From assembly GCA_009930305.1 (NCBI GenBank), contig RZYM01000005.1, positions 62,001-126,000 of the forward strand: 64,000 nt of DNA. Direction: 5' to 3'. This DNA comes from Bacteroidia bacterium. Its GTDB lineage: Bacteria; Bacteroidota; Bacteroidia; Bacteroidales; Paludibacteraceae. The number at the start of each line of letters is the position of its first letter. Position 1 is the stretch's first letter. Shown one piece after another: positions 1 through 8,232 of the stretch. A program made the position numbers and the translations under genes. Under the pieces are notes generated by a model, which saw nothing but the letters and a program-made list of their open reading frames with translations, ran no database searches and was not told the DNA's origin.

Positions 1-837
1 ATCAGCTATGTCTTTCAGTTCAATTGTACAACTACTTATTCTGTCGTGTAAGGCTTGTAATTCAGACTGGAAATTAGATGCTGTTTGTGTTTGATTTTCA
101 GCTATACGCAGTAATGATATTGCTCCTGTTTCGTTGAGTAATGCATCTTCTGTTTGTGCCAATGCTGTTTTTAATTCGGATGCATGTTCTAAATACAGCA
201 GATCACTTTCTAATTCAGGCAACTCGTCTGCACGTAATTTCGCATCACATAATTGCTTGTATTGGAACTCGATATAATTTAAGTCCTTTTTATCTGATGC
301 AGCTAATGCTATAGTGTCTTTTAATAACTTCGATACTATACTATGTTTGTTGTATATTTCGCGATATCTATTTCTAATATCTTTATTTTCAGCAATGCAA
401 TCTAAAACACTTAATTGAAACGAATCATCTTTAAGTAATAGGTTACTATGTTGCGAGTGAATATCTATTAGTTCGTCGCCTATGGCTTTTAAAATAGATA
501 TATTTACAGGAGTGTCGTTAAGAAATAAACGTGATTTGCCGTTGCGTAATAACTCTCTTCTGAATATACATTCGTCGTAATAATCCAAATCGTTATCCTC
601 AAATAGCTTTCTAATATTGTAGTTTGATATATCGAAAACGGCTTCAATTACACATTTTTCTTGACCATCGGAAATAGTTTTTAAATCGGCTCTATTACCT
701 AAAACTAAACCTAATGCACCTAATAGAATTGATTTTCCCGCACCAGTCTCGCCCGTAATAACAGAAAACCCACTTGTAAAGTCCAAATCTAAGGATTTGA
801 TCAAAACATAATTCTCTATGTGCAAACTGCGAAGCAT
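1..837 (-). CDS. recN: DNA repair protein RecN, N-terminal part (gene cut by the window edge)
   Basis: RecN is an SMC-like ATPase that acts in recombinational repair of double-strand breaks. Reading the minus strand from the ATG at 837 gives 279 codons with no stop before the left edge. The product starts MLRSLHIENYVLI and has the Walker A motif GETGAGKS near residues 26-33, followed by the family segment with SQHSNLLL near residue 120, then the beginning of the coiled coil. The C-terminal half, with Walker B and the second ATPase half, lies outside the window. It lies just upstream of the PorD-like gene's stop, separated by only 6 bp, and that order is, as I recall, common in Bacteroidota. 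Identification is firm; completeness cannot be judged. Confidence 0.93.
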   Translation of the reverse strand, partial: MLRSLHIENYVLIKSLDLDFTSGFSVITGETGAGKSILLGALGLVLGNRADLKTISDGQEKCVIEAVFDISNYNIRKLFEDNDLDYYDECIFRRELLRNGKSRLFLNDTPVNISILKAIGDELIDIHSQHSNLLLKDDSFQLSVLDCIAENKDIRNRYREIYNKHSIVSKLLKDTIALAASDKKDLNYIEFQYKQLCDAKLRADELPELESDLLYLEHASELKTALAQTEDALLNETGAISLLRIAENQTQTASNFQSELQALHDRISSCTIELKDIAD

Positions 838-843
838 GAAAAT

Positions 844-1740
844 TTATTTTAAGGCACTTAACCTATTTTGCATAGTAGGAACGATGTAGCTCAGAATTTC
901 ATAGGCGTCTTTACGTTCCTGGCTTGAAGCTTTTGAGTAGATGTTGATAATTTCATCCATCTTCGTCTCAACAAATACGTTGATTATAATAACAGATGGT
1001 CTAGCTTTGTAAACTGTTTTAAGTATAGGCAGGCCTTCAACAATACGTGTTCTACTTTTGTCTGCAGATACACTCATTTCATCTAATCCAAGGCGATGAT
1101 AGGTGTAAAAATACTCTCTATATGGAGTAACTACTTCGTCTAATATATTGTTAATTAAGGCATAACGATTTTTATTGTCTTCAAAAGCCTTCCATCCTGA
1201 TTCGTTAGTACTCTGTGCCTGATTTACAATCTGTTCTGCTTTTCTGTAGAATGGAGTTCCTCCTAGTTTCGAAAAGGAGTCACAATCAGTTCCTATAATT
1301 ATATATGCATAATATGCCAATACTTCAGTTAAGTTATTTCCAAAACTTGTAGCATCAAAATTAAGTGGGTCACCCTCGGTGTAACTAAAATTAAAGTTTT
1401 TATCCGTGAAGCTGAATATAGGAGATTTGTATGAGCTATTATAAATAGGGCGATTTGCTTGTATCTGCAATTCGGCGGAGAATGTGTTGCTTGAATATGT
1501 TTTAACTATTATGTAAATAGAGCATTCAATGCGTTCAGATACTTGATATTCATAATCTGTCCATTGTCTGTCGTTCATAAATTCGGTAACAGCCTTTTGT
1601 AAAGCCTCAAATACAGATTTGTTAGTACCTTGAATCTGGTCCGAATTTATTGTTACCTTACAATTTAACTCTTGAGCCTGTGCTATACCGACAATCAAGA
1701 TACTTGCAAGAATCAAAAATAATATTCTTAGTCTTTCCAT
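844..1740 (-). CDS. DUF4835 / PorD-like exported protein
   Basis: A 298-residue protein with a clear signal peptide (hydrophobic segment ending GIAQAQ near residue 23) and no other membrane segment. The start of the mature region, ELNCKVTINSDQIQGT, and the later segments YYAYIIIGTDCDSFS and GTPFYRKAEQIV are hallmarks of the DUF4835 family. As I recall, that family is named PorD in type IX secretion annotation. Its exact role in secretion is not known to me. The gene start overlaps the end of coaBC by 13 bp, so the two are probably translated from one message, with recN following on the same strand. A T9SS role would fit the amylase in this window, which carries a T9SS sorting domain. Confidence 0.8.
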   Translation of the reverse strand: MERLRILFLILASILIVGIAQAQELNCKVTINSDQIQGTNKSVFEALQKAVTEFMNDRQWTDYEYQVSERIECSIYIIVKTYSSNTFSAELQIQANRPIYNSSYKSPIFSFTDKNFNFSYTEGDPLNFDATSFGNNLTEVLAYYAYIIIGTDCDSFSKLGGTPFYRKAEQIVNQAQSTNESGWKAFEDNKNRYALINNILDEVVTPYREYFYTYHRLGLDEMSVSADKSRTRIVEGLPILKTVYKARPSVIIINVFVETKMDEIINIYSKASSQERKDAYEILSYIVPTMQNRLSALK

Positions 1741-2924
1741 GTCGTGATTTTATTGATAATGTCTTTGGCTACTTCTCGTTTGTCCTTTAGTGGAAACTTG
1801 TTTATTACTCCTTTCTTGTCAATGATACATATCTTGTTTGTATCGTATCCAAAGCATGATTTATCATCATTAAGTGAGTTTAGAACAATAAAATCCAAAT
1901 TCTTTCGCTTCAACTTGTCAATTGCATTTGCAGTTTCATCATTGGTTTCTAAGGCAAATCCAACCAATATTTGATTTGTTTTTTTTGATTTTCCAAGTTC
2001 GGATGCAATATCTTGAGTTGGTACCAAATTCAAAGTTAAACTATCTTTAGTTCTTTTTATTTTGTTGTCATCCTTATGATCAGGTGTAAAATCTGCAACT
2101 GCTGCACACAAAATTGCTATGTCTACTTGTTTAAACTGCTCATTTGTAGCTATATACATTTCATTTGCCGACTCAACAGATATAACTTTGATATTATTAT
2201 GTGTAGGTTTTATGCTAACAGGTCCTGATATTAAACAAACTTCAGCTCCTTGTTTTGCACATTCATCGGCAAGTGCATAGCCCATTTTGCCGCTTGAATA
2301 GTTACCAATAAAGCGCACCGGATCAATCTTTTCGTAGGTTGGGCCAGCTGTTATCAAAACTTTTTTTTTAGACATGAATTGCTCCTTATTGAAAAAGGAT
2401 TCCATGTACTCTAAAATTGTTTCAGGTTCGGGCATTCTTCCTTTGCCTAGTAAACCGCTTGCTAATTCTCCTGTTTCAGGTTCTAGAATGCTGACTCCCA
2501 TATTGCGTAAAGTATTTAAGTTATTACGCATTGCAGGGTGTGTATACATATCTACATCCATTGCCGGAACAACTACGGTAGCGCATTTAGCTGACAAAAA
2601 TGTTGTGGTAAGTAAGTTGTCTGCAATACCATTTGCCATCTTACCTATTGTATTTGCAGTTGCAGGAGCGACTAAGAATACATCGGCCCAGAGGCCTAAT
2701 TCTACGTGGCTATGCCATTCTCCGTTGGTAGGATCAAAGAAATCTACTGCAATGGGGTTTTGTGATAAGGTAGCCATAGTTAGCGGGGTTATAAATTGCT
2801 TAGCATTTTCGGTCATAATAATCTTGACCTCCGCGCCTTTTTTTATAAAACCACGTACTAAGTATGCTGCCTTATATGCAGCAATACTACCTGTAATACC
2901 TAAAATGATGTGTTTACCTTGCAA
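1728..2924 (-). CDS. coaBC: Bifunctional phosphopantothenoylcysteine decarboxylase / phosphopantothenate-cysteine ligase
   Basis: CoaBC makes 4'-phosphopantetheine for coenzyme A in two steps: ligation of cysteine to phosphopantothenate, then decarboxylation. The 398-residue product has the flavin-binding CoaC half (about 1-180: GITGSIAAYKA, catalytic-type His73 in HVELG) and the CoaB half (about 185-398: ITAGPTYEKIDPVRFIGN, NYSSGKMG, KIKR near residue 290). Two hallmark CoaC residues differ from the E. coli enzyme. The PAMN motif reads PAMD (Asp123), and the substrate-flap Cys is replaced by Ser156 in SGLLGKGRM. I recall the PAMD form from other Bacteroidota, so this may be a lineage variant. 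Three bases separate it from rpoZ upstream. Confidence 0.95.
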   Translation of the reverse strand: MQGKHIILGITGSIAAYKAAYLVRGFIKKGAEVKIIMTENAKQFITPLTMATLSQNPIAVDFFDPTNGEWHSHVELGLWADVFLVAPATANTIGKMANGIADNLLTTTFLSAKCATVVVPAMDVDMYTHPAMRNNLNTLRNMGVSILEPETGELASGLLGKGRMPEPETILEYMESFFNKEQFMSKKKVLITAGPTYEKIDPVRFIGNYSSGKMGYALADECAKQGAEVCLISGPVSIKPTHNNIKVISVESANEMYIATNEQFKQVDIAILCAAVADFTPDHKDDNKIKRTKDSLTLNLVPTQDIASELGKSKKTNQILVGFALETNDETANAIDKLKRKNLDFIVLNSLNDDKSCFGYDTNKICIIDKKGVINKFPLKDKREVAKDIINKITTWKD

Positions 2925-2927
2925 CTA

Positions 2928-3254
2928 TTATTTAATTTTAGCAGGGTTGCGGAAATAAGTTTTGTCCTCAATGTATTCTTGAGTAGCAAGCAATGTTGGT
3001 TTTGGTAAACGTTCGTAGTATTTTGAAATCTCTATTTGCTCGCGGTTTTCAAATACTTCTTCCAAGTTGTCTACATTGTTGTTTGAGAACTCTTCTAGTT
3101 TGCGTTTTAATTCTTCCTTTATTTCAACGCTAATTTGATTAGCACGTTTTGAAATAATAGCAACGGTTTCGTAAACATTACCTGTGTTTTCGCACAAATT
3201 ATTTACATCACGTGTGATAGTTGAAAGAGATGCGTTTGATTTTTTGTAATCCAT
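2928..3254 (-). CDS. rpoZ: RNA polymerase omega subunit, Bacteroidota type
   Basis: A 108-residue soluble protein. Its opening, MDYKKSNASLSTITRD, and the central segment GNVYETVAIISKRANQIS match the omega-like family of Bacteroidota. That segment corresponds to the conserved omega helix in which a protein binds the beta-prime subunit to help assembly of the polymerase. The C-terminal part is acidic and ends FRNPAKIK. It lies between bamD and coaBC in the same direction, with 22 bp to the bamD stop and 3 bp to the coaBC start. Called from family recognition; function is inferred. Confidence 0.85.
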   Translation of the reverse strand: MDYKKSNASLSTITRDVNNLCENTGNVYETVAIISKRANQISVEIKEELKRKLEEFSNNNVDNLEEVFENREQIEISKYYERLPKPTLLATQEYIEDKTYFRNPAKIK

Positions 3255-3276
3255 GGCTTTTATTTTAAACTAGTTT

Positions 3277-4092
3277 TTACTTCTGTTGGTTTGATATTTT
3301 GTTAAGGCTTGAGGCGATTTTTTCTACCTCTTTTTTGTGCTTGCTTTCAGGGTACTCTTGTAAAAAATAATAACACTCGTCCCAAGCATCTTCACTTCTG
3401 TCTTTTAATTTTGTTTGTACACTATTTAATGCTTCTTTATATTTTGAACGTACGATAATTAAAGCAAATTCTTCTTTGTAAGGAGAATCAGGAAAGTCGT
3501 TCATAGCATTGTGAGCTGTAACAATTGCTGCTCTATAGTTGTTACCCTTGTAATTGCCTAAGTTATAGTATAATGTTGCGTTATATAACTCCCTGTCAGC
3601 CAATTTATTGTACATTTCATCTAACATTTTTTTAGCTTCAGGTATGCGCGAATCATCAGGAAATTGATTGATATATATTTGAAATCTTTCAATAGCTTTT
3701 AATGTTTCTGTTTGGTCTAATTCAGAATGCGGAGATTGTTTATAATAACAATATGCTAGCATAAATAGGCATTCCGTATAGTGAGAACCGCGTAAATAAG
3801 TATTTACATAAGTGTCGTAGTAGTGTCCTGCCGAGATATAGTCTTTTTTATTGAAATAACTTGTAGATAAAACATACAAAATATTTTCGGCTGTTTCTGT
3901 CCCTTTGTATGTGCGCGAAATATCTTCTAGAAGGGTAATTGTTTTGCTGTAATCTCCTTTCTCATAGTAATTTAAAGCCGCATTATACTTTAATTCGGTA
4001 TCAGGGCTTTTAAGCAACTTAGAGTATGCACTTCCGTAAATAGGAGAAGTACATAACAAAAGGAATAATAAATATAAGCATATCTTTTTCAT
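3277..4092 (-). CDS. bamD: Outer membrane assembly factor BamD
   Basis: BamD is the tetratricopeptide-repeat component of the Bam complex that inserts beta-barrel proteins in the outer membrane. The 271-residue product has an N-terminal hydrophobic segment, then SKLLKSPDTELKYNAALNYYEKGDY, shown here in parts as SKLLKS and ALNYYEKGDYSKTI, which is the BamD signature in this phylum, and five TPR-like units to about residue 235. The start at 4092 (MKKICLY) was chosen over an in-frame ATG at 4101, because that earlier codon lies inside the promoter -7 element at 4099-4106. The only N-terminal Cys (residue 14) is preceded by LLL, which is not a lipobox, and the Cys usually found just before the YxKLLKS motif is absent. 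The protein may therefore not be lipidated. rpoZ follows 22 bp downstream. Confidence 0.87.
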   Translation of the reverse strand: MKKICLYLLFLLLCTSPIYGSAYSKLLKSPDTELKYNAALNYYEKGDYSKTITLLEDISRTYKGTETAENILYVLSTSYFNKKDYISAGHYYDTYVNTYLRGSHYTECLFMLAYCYYKQSPHSELDQTETLKAIERFQIYINQFPDDSRIPEAKKMLDEMYNKLADRELYNATLYYNLGNYKGNNYRAAIVTAHNAMNDFPDSPYKEEFALIIVRSKYKEALNSVQTKLKDRSEDAWDECYYFLQEYPESKHKKEVEKIASSLNKISNQQK

Positions 4093-4098
4093 GGGTTG

Positions 4099-4106
4099 CA
4101 AAGATA
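4099..4106 (-). promoter_or_regulatory. Promoter -7 element for bamD-rpoZ-coaBC
   Basis: The minus strand reads TATCTTTG, a perfect match to the Bacteroidota TAnnTTTG element. Transcription would start about 5-7 bases downstream, essentially at the bamD ATG (4092), implying a leaderless or nearly leaderless message. No TTG was found at the usual -33 distance. Confidence 0.5.
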
Positions 4107-4175
4107 CGACAATTACTTGAAAGATAAAAAATCGTAGTACGAAAGTTTTGTAAAAAGACCTAATTTAGTATTTCT

Positions 4176-5363
4176 TTATTTCCATTTATATTTCTCTTTA
4201 CCTCTAAACAAACTTTTAATTTGAATATTAAGGTTTATTAATGGAAGTAAAATATCTAACGCAAGTATGCCTAAGTAGTATTTACGTTCACCTAATTGTC
4301 TGGCAGTTAGGTTTATAATAATATATTGTGAAATATATCTTATTAGGAACAGACCACCGGCAATGTATGCTGCTACTAAATCATAAGATATTAGTAGGGC
4401 AATGAGTGATGCATAAAAGAATCCGCGAGAAAAAACTTCTGCACCAAGCAATACTTTGCTACCAAAGCGATAGTGTCCGGATGTTGATAGATGACGTTCT
4501 TTTTGACGTTTCCACATCATAAAAGTATCTTTAGGCTCAGAAATAGTTATACTGTCTGGAGATATTTCAATACGGGTATTCTTTTTGGTTGAATTCTCAT
4601 TTATAAATAAATCATCATCGCCTGATTGTAGATTCAGGTGTGCTGTAAATCCTTTTGATTCGATAAACATACTCTTTCTGTATGCCATATTTCTACCAAC
4701 ACCCATGTATGTTTTGCCTGATAATGAATAATTTAGGTATTGAATAGCAATAAACAATGTATCAAATACAATGATATAATTCAATAATGTGTTTTTGCGT
4801 TTATAACCACCATAACCCAACACAATTTGTGTATCCTCAGTAAAGTTATTAACGATATTTTTTAACCATTTGTCGGTTTTAGGTTCGCAATCTGCATCCG
4901 TAAATATTAAGATTTCGTTTTTTGCAGCTTTTATGCCTAAGGTTAAAGCGAATTTTTTTGAATCAATGAATTTTGCATTTTCAGGAACGAAAGTAGTATG
5001 TAGTCGCTCATATCTTGTTTTCATTATGGCTAATACTTCTTCGCTTTCGTCAGATGAACTATCATTAACTACAATAACTTCGTAATCAGGATAATCCTGT
5101 TCTAGAACTTTTGGAAGTTTCTCGTTAAGGTTGACTTCTTCGTTTTTGGCACAAATGATTACCGATACCGGTGGCAAAGACTCTAAAAAACTTATTTTAT
5201 TTTTTCTACACTTTCTTTTGTATCTAAAAATATTGGTAAAAAATCCCCAATAATAAACCATCTGTATAATAAAGAAGCAAAATGCACATCCTATTACAAT
5301 AATCAGCCATATAGGAAGTCCGTAAAAATAATCTAAAATGTAGTTAAGGTAGTTATATGCCAT
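4176..5363 (-). CDS. Membrane-anchored family 2 glycosyltransferase
   Basis: A 395-residue processive-type GT2 enzyme that probably transfers a sugar from a nucleotide sugar at the cytoplasmic face of the inner membrane. One transmembrane helix lies at about residues 17-40, the GT-A catalytic domain at about 60-290, and three helices near the C terminus (about 305-385). Catalytic motifs are SVIICAKNEE, VVNDSSSDES, the metal-binding DADC near residue 158, GDDDLF, and RQKERH, which corresponds to the QxxRW motif. The stop-to-start gap to lysA upstream is 1 bp, so it is probably cotranscribed with lysC and lysA. The acceptor and polymer are unknown; chitin or poly-GlcNAc synthase-like enzymes share this layout. 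Confidence 0.85.
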   Translation of the reverse strand: MAYNYLNYILDYFYGLPIWLIIVIGCAFCFFIIQMVYYWGFFTNIFRYKRKCRKNKISFLESLPPVSVIICAKNEEVNLNEKLPKVLEQDYPDYEVIVVNDSSSDESEEVLAIMKTRYERLHTTFVPENAKFIDSKKFALTLGIKAAKNEILIFTDADCEPKTDKWLKNIVNNFTEDTQIVLGYGGYKRKNTLLNYIIVFDTLFIAIQYLNYSLSGKTYMGVGRNMAYRKSMFIESKGFTAHLNLQSGDDDLFINENSTKKNTRIEISPDSITISEPKDTFMMWKRQKERHLSTSGHYRFGSKVLLGAEVFSRGFFYASLIALLISYDLVAAYIAGGLFLIRYISQYIIINLTARQLGERKYYLGILALDILLPLINLNIQIKSLFRGKEKYKWK

Positions 5364-5364
5364 A

Positions 5365-6522
5365 TTATAGTGTATCAGAAAAATAGCTTTTTGCTAGTGT
5401 GCGTAAATTGTATTGAGATGCCATGACTTCACCGTACGCTCCGGCTGTTCTAAATACAATTAAATCTCCGCGTTGTGTTTTGTTCAACTCAATGTCTTTG
5501 CCAAATATGTCTGATGATTCGCAGATAGGACCAACAACATCATAAGTATCTATTTCTAAATCAGAAGTAAGATTTTCAGTTCTATGATATGCATCATACA
5601 TGGCGGGTCTTATCAGGTCTGTCATTCCTGCATCAAGAATCGCAAATTTTTTGGTTTCGCCTTCTTTTATGTATAAGACTTTTGAAATAAGAGAACCGCA
5701 CTGTGCAACAACTGCTCTACCTAATTCAAAGTGAATACCTTGATTTTCGCTTTTTTCAATTAATTTATTGAATACTGCAAAGTAATTTGTAAAATCCGGC
5801 ATGCTATAGTGGTTTGGATGATGATAATCAACACCTAATCCACCTCCGAAATTAAGATTCTGCAAACGGATGCCTTTCTGTAGTAACTTGTATTGTATCT
5901 CATTTACTCGCAAACATAAATCTTTAAATACAGTCATATCAGTAATTTGAGAGCCGATATGGAAGTGTAATCCTATAAAATTAATGTTTTTGAGTTTGTT
6001 TACAGTTTCAATTATATTATCTAATTGTCCAAGATTAATACCAAACTTATTTTCTTGAAGTCCTGTTGTGATTTTTGAATGTGTGTGTGCATCGATGTCA
6101 GGATTTACGCGAATTTCAATAGTTGCTACTTTGTGCTTTGCAGCTGCAAATTCGTTTATGACATTTAACTCTGCTAAAGATTCAACATTAAAGCAAAAAA
6201 TATCGTTATCCAATCCTAGCTCAATTTCCCAATCTGCTTTTCCAACTCCTGCAAATACAATTCGATTAGCGGGGAATCCAGCTTCTAAAGCTGCTTTTAT
6301 TTCTCCACCGCTAACGCAATCTGCACCAAATCCGTAAGACGCAATAGTTTTAAGTATAGTAGGGTTTGCATTTGCCTTAACAGCATAATGCTCGGTAAAC
6401 CCGTATTTGTCTGTTTCTGCCTTTAAAATATCTAGAGTGTGACGAAGCAAACTTAAATCGTAATAGTAAAATGGAGTTTTAATCCCTTTAAACTTATCTA
6501 TAGGAAATTTACCTTTAATCAT
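5365..6522 (-). CDS. lysA: Diaminopimelate decarboxylase
   Basis: LysA decarboxylates meso-diaminopimelate to L-lysine using pyridoxal phosphate. The 385-residue protein has the PLP lysine in HYAVKANANP (Lys49), the barrel motifs HFHIGSQI and NFGGGLGVDYHH, the substrate-binding ELGR, and the active-site Cys segment GPICESSD near residue 335, where the Cys comes from the partner subunit in the dimer. The length is slightly short of the 400-plus residues of E. coli LysA but complete. It lies 9 bp downstream of lysC in the same direction, so the first and last enzymes of the pathway are in one operon. Confidence 0.95.
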   Translation of the reverse strand: MIKGKFPIDKFKGIKTPFYYYDLSLLRHTLDILKAETDKYGFTEHYAVKANANPTILKTIASYGFGADCVSGGEIKAALEAGFPANRIVFAGVGKADWEIELGLDNDIFCFNVESLAELNVINEFAAAKHKVATIEIRVNPDIDAHTHSKITTGLQENKFGINLGQLDNIIETVNKLKNINFIGLHFHIGSQITDMTVFKDLCLRVNEIQYKLLQKGIRLQNLNFGGGLGVDYHHPNHYSMPDFTNYFAVFNKLIEKSENQGIHFELGRAVVAQCGSLISKVLYIKEGETKKFAILDAGMTDLIRPAMYDAYHRTENLTSDLEIDTYDVVGPICESSDIFGKDIELNKTQRGDLIVFRTAGAYGEVMASQYNLRTLAKSYFSDTL

Positions 6523-6531
6523 TTTCCTTTA

Positions 6532-7851
6532 TTAATTGAATAGATGTTCACTAAGTTTGTTTAGCGCGCGTTTTTTGTCGCCTGCTTGTATCAAGAAAGA
6601 TACATTGTAATTGCTGCCACCATAAGATATCATTCTTACCGGTATATCTTTAAGTGCATTTACAATTTTAGCTTGAAAACCTACGTTTTCTGAGTTCATA
6701 TCACCCACAACGCAGATAATAACCATATCATTCTCGATAGTTACAGTACCTAATTTTTTTAGTTCGTTGATTATCTCATCTAAATTTTTTGTGTTGTCAA
6801 TTGTAACAGAAACACCAACCTCTGATGTGGTAACCATATCGATAGAAGTTTTGTGAATTTCAAAGCAGTCAAAAACTTTACGTAAAAATCCGTATGCCAG
6901 AAGCATGCGTCCCGATTTGATTTTGATTGCAGTGATATTGTCTTTTGCTGCAACAGCTTCTATTTTGTGTTTTGTAATATCAGTCGAAATAAGTGTACCC
7001 GGTGCGCTAGGTTCCATTGTATTTAGAAGACGCACAGGTATATTTTCGAGTTTTGCAGGTAAGATACATGTAGGATGCAATATTTTCGCACCAAAGTATG
7101 CAAGTTCTGCAGCTTCTTCAAAATGTAATTTTGCTACAGGCTTTGTGTTCTCTACAAAACGAGGGTCGTTGTTATGCATTCCGTCAATGTCTGTCCATAT
7201 TTGAATTTCGGAAGCTCTAATTGCAGCACCAACCAATGAAGCTGTATAATCGCTACCTCCACGTTGCAAGTTGTCGATTTCGTTATAAGCGTTACGGCAA
7301 ATATAACCTTGTGTAATATATATTTCGGTATCTTGAGGCTGTTTAGCGATCTCTTTTACTAAATGTTCTCTTATGTATGCAGCATCAGGTTCGTTATTCT
7401 TGTCAATACGCATATAATCTAATGCAGGAAGCAATACTGATTTTTGTCCAATCTCGTTTAAATAAAGATTGACCATGGCTGTAGAAATTAATTCGCCTTG
7501 TGCCAAAATTGTTTTTTCTTCAAATACTGTGAAGAAATTATTTTTAGCAAGTGAACGAAGTAAATCAAAATTTTTCTTTATACAAGATTTTGCTTGTTCT
7601 TTGTATGATTCGGATGTGTATAATTCGTTGATTACGGCATCATATTTTGCTTCCAAGGTATTAATTACCTCATTAGCACTTATAGAATTTTTTTTGTATA
7701 AATAGTCGGCAATCTCAATAAGTGTGTTGGTTGTTCCTGACATTGCAGATAAAACTACTATTTTTTGCTCTTTGTCGCAAATTAGTTTTGTAACTTCTTT
7801 CATTCTTTGGGCGGAACCTACGGATGTTCCACCGAATTTCATGACTTTCAT
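6532..7851 (-). CDS. lysC: Aspartate kinase (monofunctional)
   Basis: Phosphorylates L-aspartate, the committed step to lysine, threonine, methionine and diaminopimelate. The 439-residue protein begins MKVMKFGGTSVG (the kinase nucleotide motif) and has the GGSDYTASLVGAA loop near residue 197 and TDIDGMHNNDPR near 215. Two ACT regulatory regions occupy about 300-439 (for example IDMVTTSEVGVSVTID and PVRMISYGGSNYNVSF), which normally bind the feedback-inhibiting amino acid. No homoserine dehydrogenase domain is fused. A -7 element (7883-7890) lies about 30 bp upstream. A short promoter-to-terminator unit (7970-8088) lies just before it and may be a regulatory RNA. Confidence 0.96.
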   Translation of the reverse strand: MKVMKFGGTSVGSAQRMKEVTKLICDKEQKIVVLSAMSGTTNTLIEIADYLYKKNSISANEVINTLEAKYDAVINELYTSESYKEQAKSCIKKNFDLLRSLAKNNFFTVFEEKTILAQGELISTAMVNLYLNEIGQKSVLLPALDYMRIDKNNEPDAAYIREHLVKEIAKQPQDTEIYITQGYICRNAYNEIDNLQRGGSDYTASLVGAAIRASEIQIWTDIDGMHNNDPRFVENTKPVAKLHFEEAAELAYFGAKILHPTCILPAKLENIPVRLLNTMEPSAPGTLISTDITKHKIEAVAAKDNITAIKIKSGRMLLAYGFLRKVFDCFEIHKTSIDMVTTSEVGVSVTIDNTKNLDEIINELKKLGTVTIENDMVIICVVGDMNSENVGFQAKIVNALKDIPVRMISYGGSNYNVSFLIQAGDKKRALNKLSEHLFN

Positions 7852-7882
7852 GGGCTGTTATTTAGTTTTGTTTTTAACGATG

Positions 7883-7890
7883 CAAAATTA
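7883..7890 (-). promoter_or_regulatory. Promoter -7 element for lysC-lysA
   Basis: The minus strand reads TAATTTTG, a full TAnnTTTG match, placing the transcript start near 7877 and leaving a leader of about 25 nt before the lysC ATG. No clear TTG is present at -33. Confidence 0.5.
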
Positions 7891-7969
7891 GTAAATATAA
7901 TGGACATTATAATACGGAAAAGTAAAATGATTTGCTCGTTTATTCGTTTTTTTTTGTTTTAAGGTGTAT

Positions 7970-8007
7970 AAAAAAAACAAGTGGTGATCACGCCTGATCA
8001 CCACTTG
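7970..8007 (-). terminator. Strong intrinsic terminator upstream of lysC
   Basis: A perfect 13-bp inverted repeat (7978-7990 and 7995-8007) with a 4-base loop CGCC. On the minus strand it is followed directly by eight T residues (7977-7970). The other strand has no T tract, so it acts on minus-strand transcription only. Confidence 0.85.
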
Positions 8008-8051
8008 CCCCATCTTAATTCTTAATCTTTTTCTTACGAAGAAAACTAATA
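7970..8051 (-). ncRNA. Candidate small RNA or attenuated leader upstream of lysC
   Basis: A transcript starting near 8051, from the promoter at 8058-8088, would run about 80 nt and stop at the terminator ending near 7970. It would contain a 7-bp hairpin with a 3-nt loop (8029-8045), a short linker, then the 13-bp terminator stem. It has no convincing short reading frame: the ATG at 8013 reads through the terminator and past its T tract. It is oriented into lysC, so it could be a free small RNA or the attenuated part of a lysC leader. There is no evidence of expression; the call rests on the tight promoter-hairpin-terminator order. Confidence 0.5.
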
Positions 8052-8057
8052 TTGCCA

Positions 8058-8088
8058 CAAAGGTAAGGATTCTTCATATATGCTGCAA
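8058..8088 (-). promoter_or_regulatory. Complete promoter for the short transcript upstream of lysC
   Basis: The minus strand has TTG (8088-8086), a 20-bp spacer, then TACCTTTG (8065-8058), which matches both halves of the Bacteroidota housekeeping promoter. Predicted start near 8051. Confidence 0.65.
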
Positions 8089-8232
8089 ATTATTCAATAA
8101 AAAAAGCAATCGAATGCAGTTATTTTTAACGTTTATTCGTATATCTCTACAAATCTAACCTGTTTTGATATAAAATCGAGTAACACCTGTTATTTTGCTA
8201 AAATCAATTATTGGTAAGAGTACATCTCACTA

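Larger units (their letters stand above)
7852..8232. other. Intergenic region between lysC and the 8233 lipoprotein gene
   Basis: A 381-bp stretch without a protein gene. From right to left it holds an AT-rich segment with no recognisable element (8090-8232), a complete minus-strand promoter (8058-8088), a 7-bp hairpin (8029-8045), a strong intrinsic terminator (7970-8007) and the lysC -7 element (7883-7890). No tRNA fold was seen. Confidence 0.6.

Noticed and set aside
2374..2958. Open frame of 194 codons on the plus strand
   Set aside because: It lies opposite coaBC, whose protein is clearly recognised. The antisense product has no family motif.
7951..8013. A possible leader peptide starting at the ATG at 8013 upstream of lysC
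   Set aside because: The frame runs through the terminator stem and T tract without stopping there and has no run of Lys, Thr or Met codons, so it does not behave like an attenuation leader peptide.
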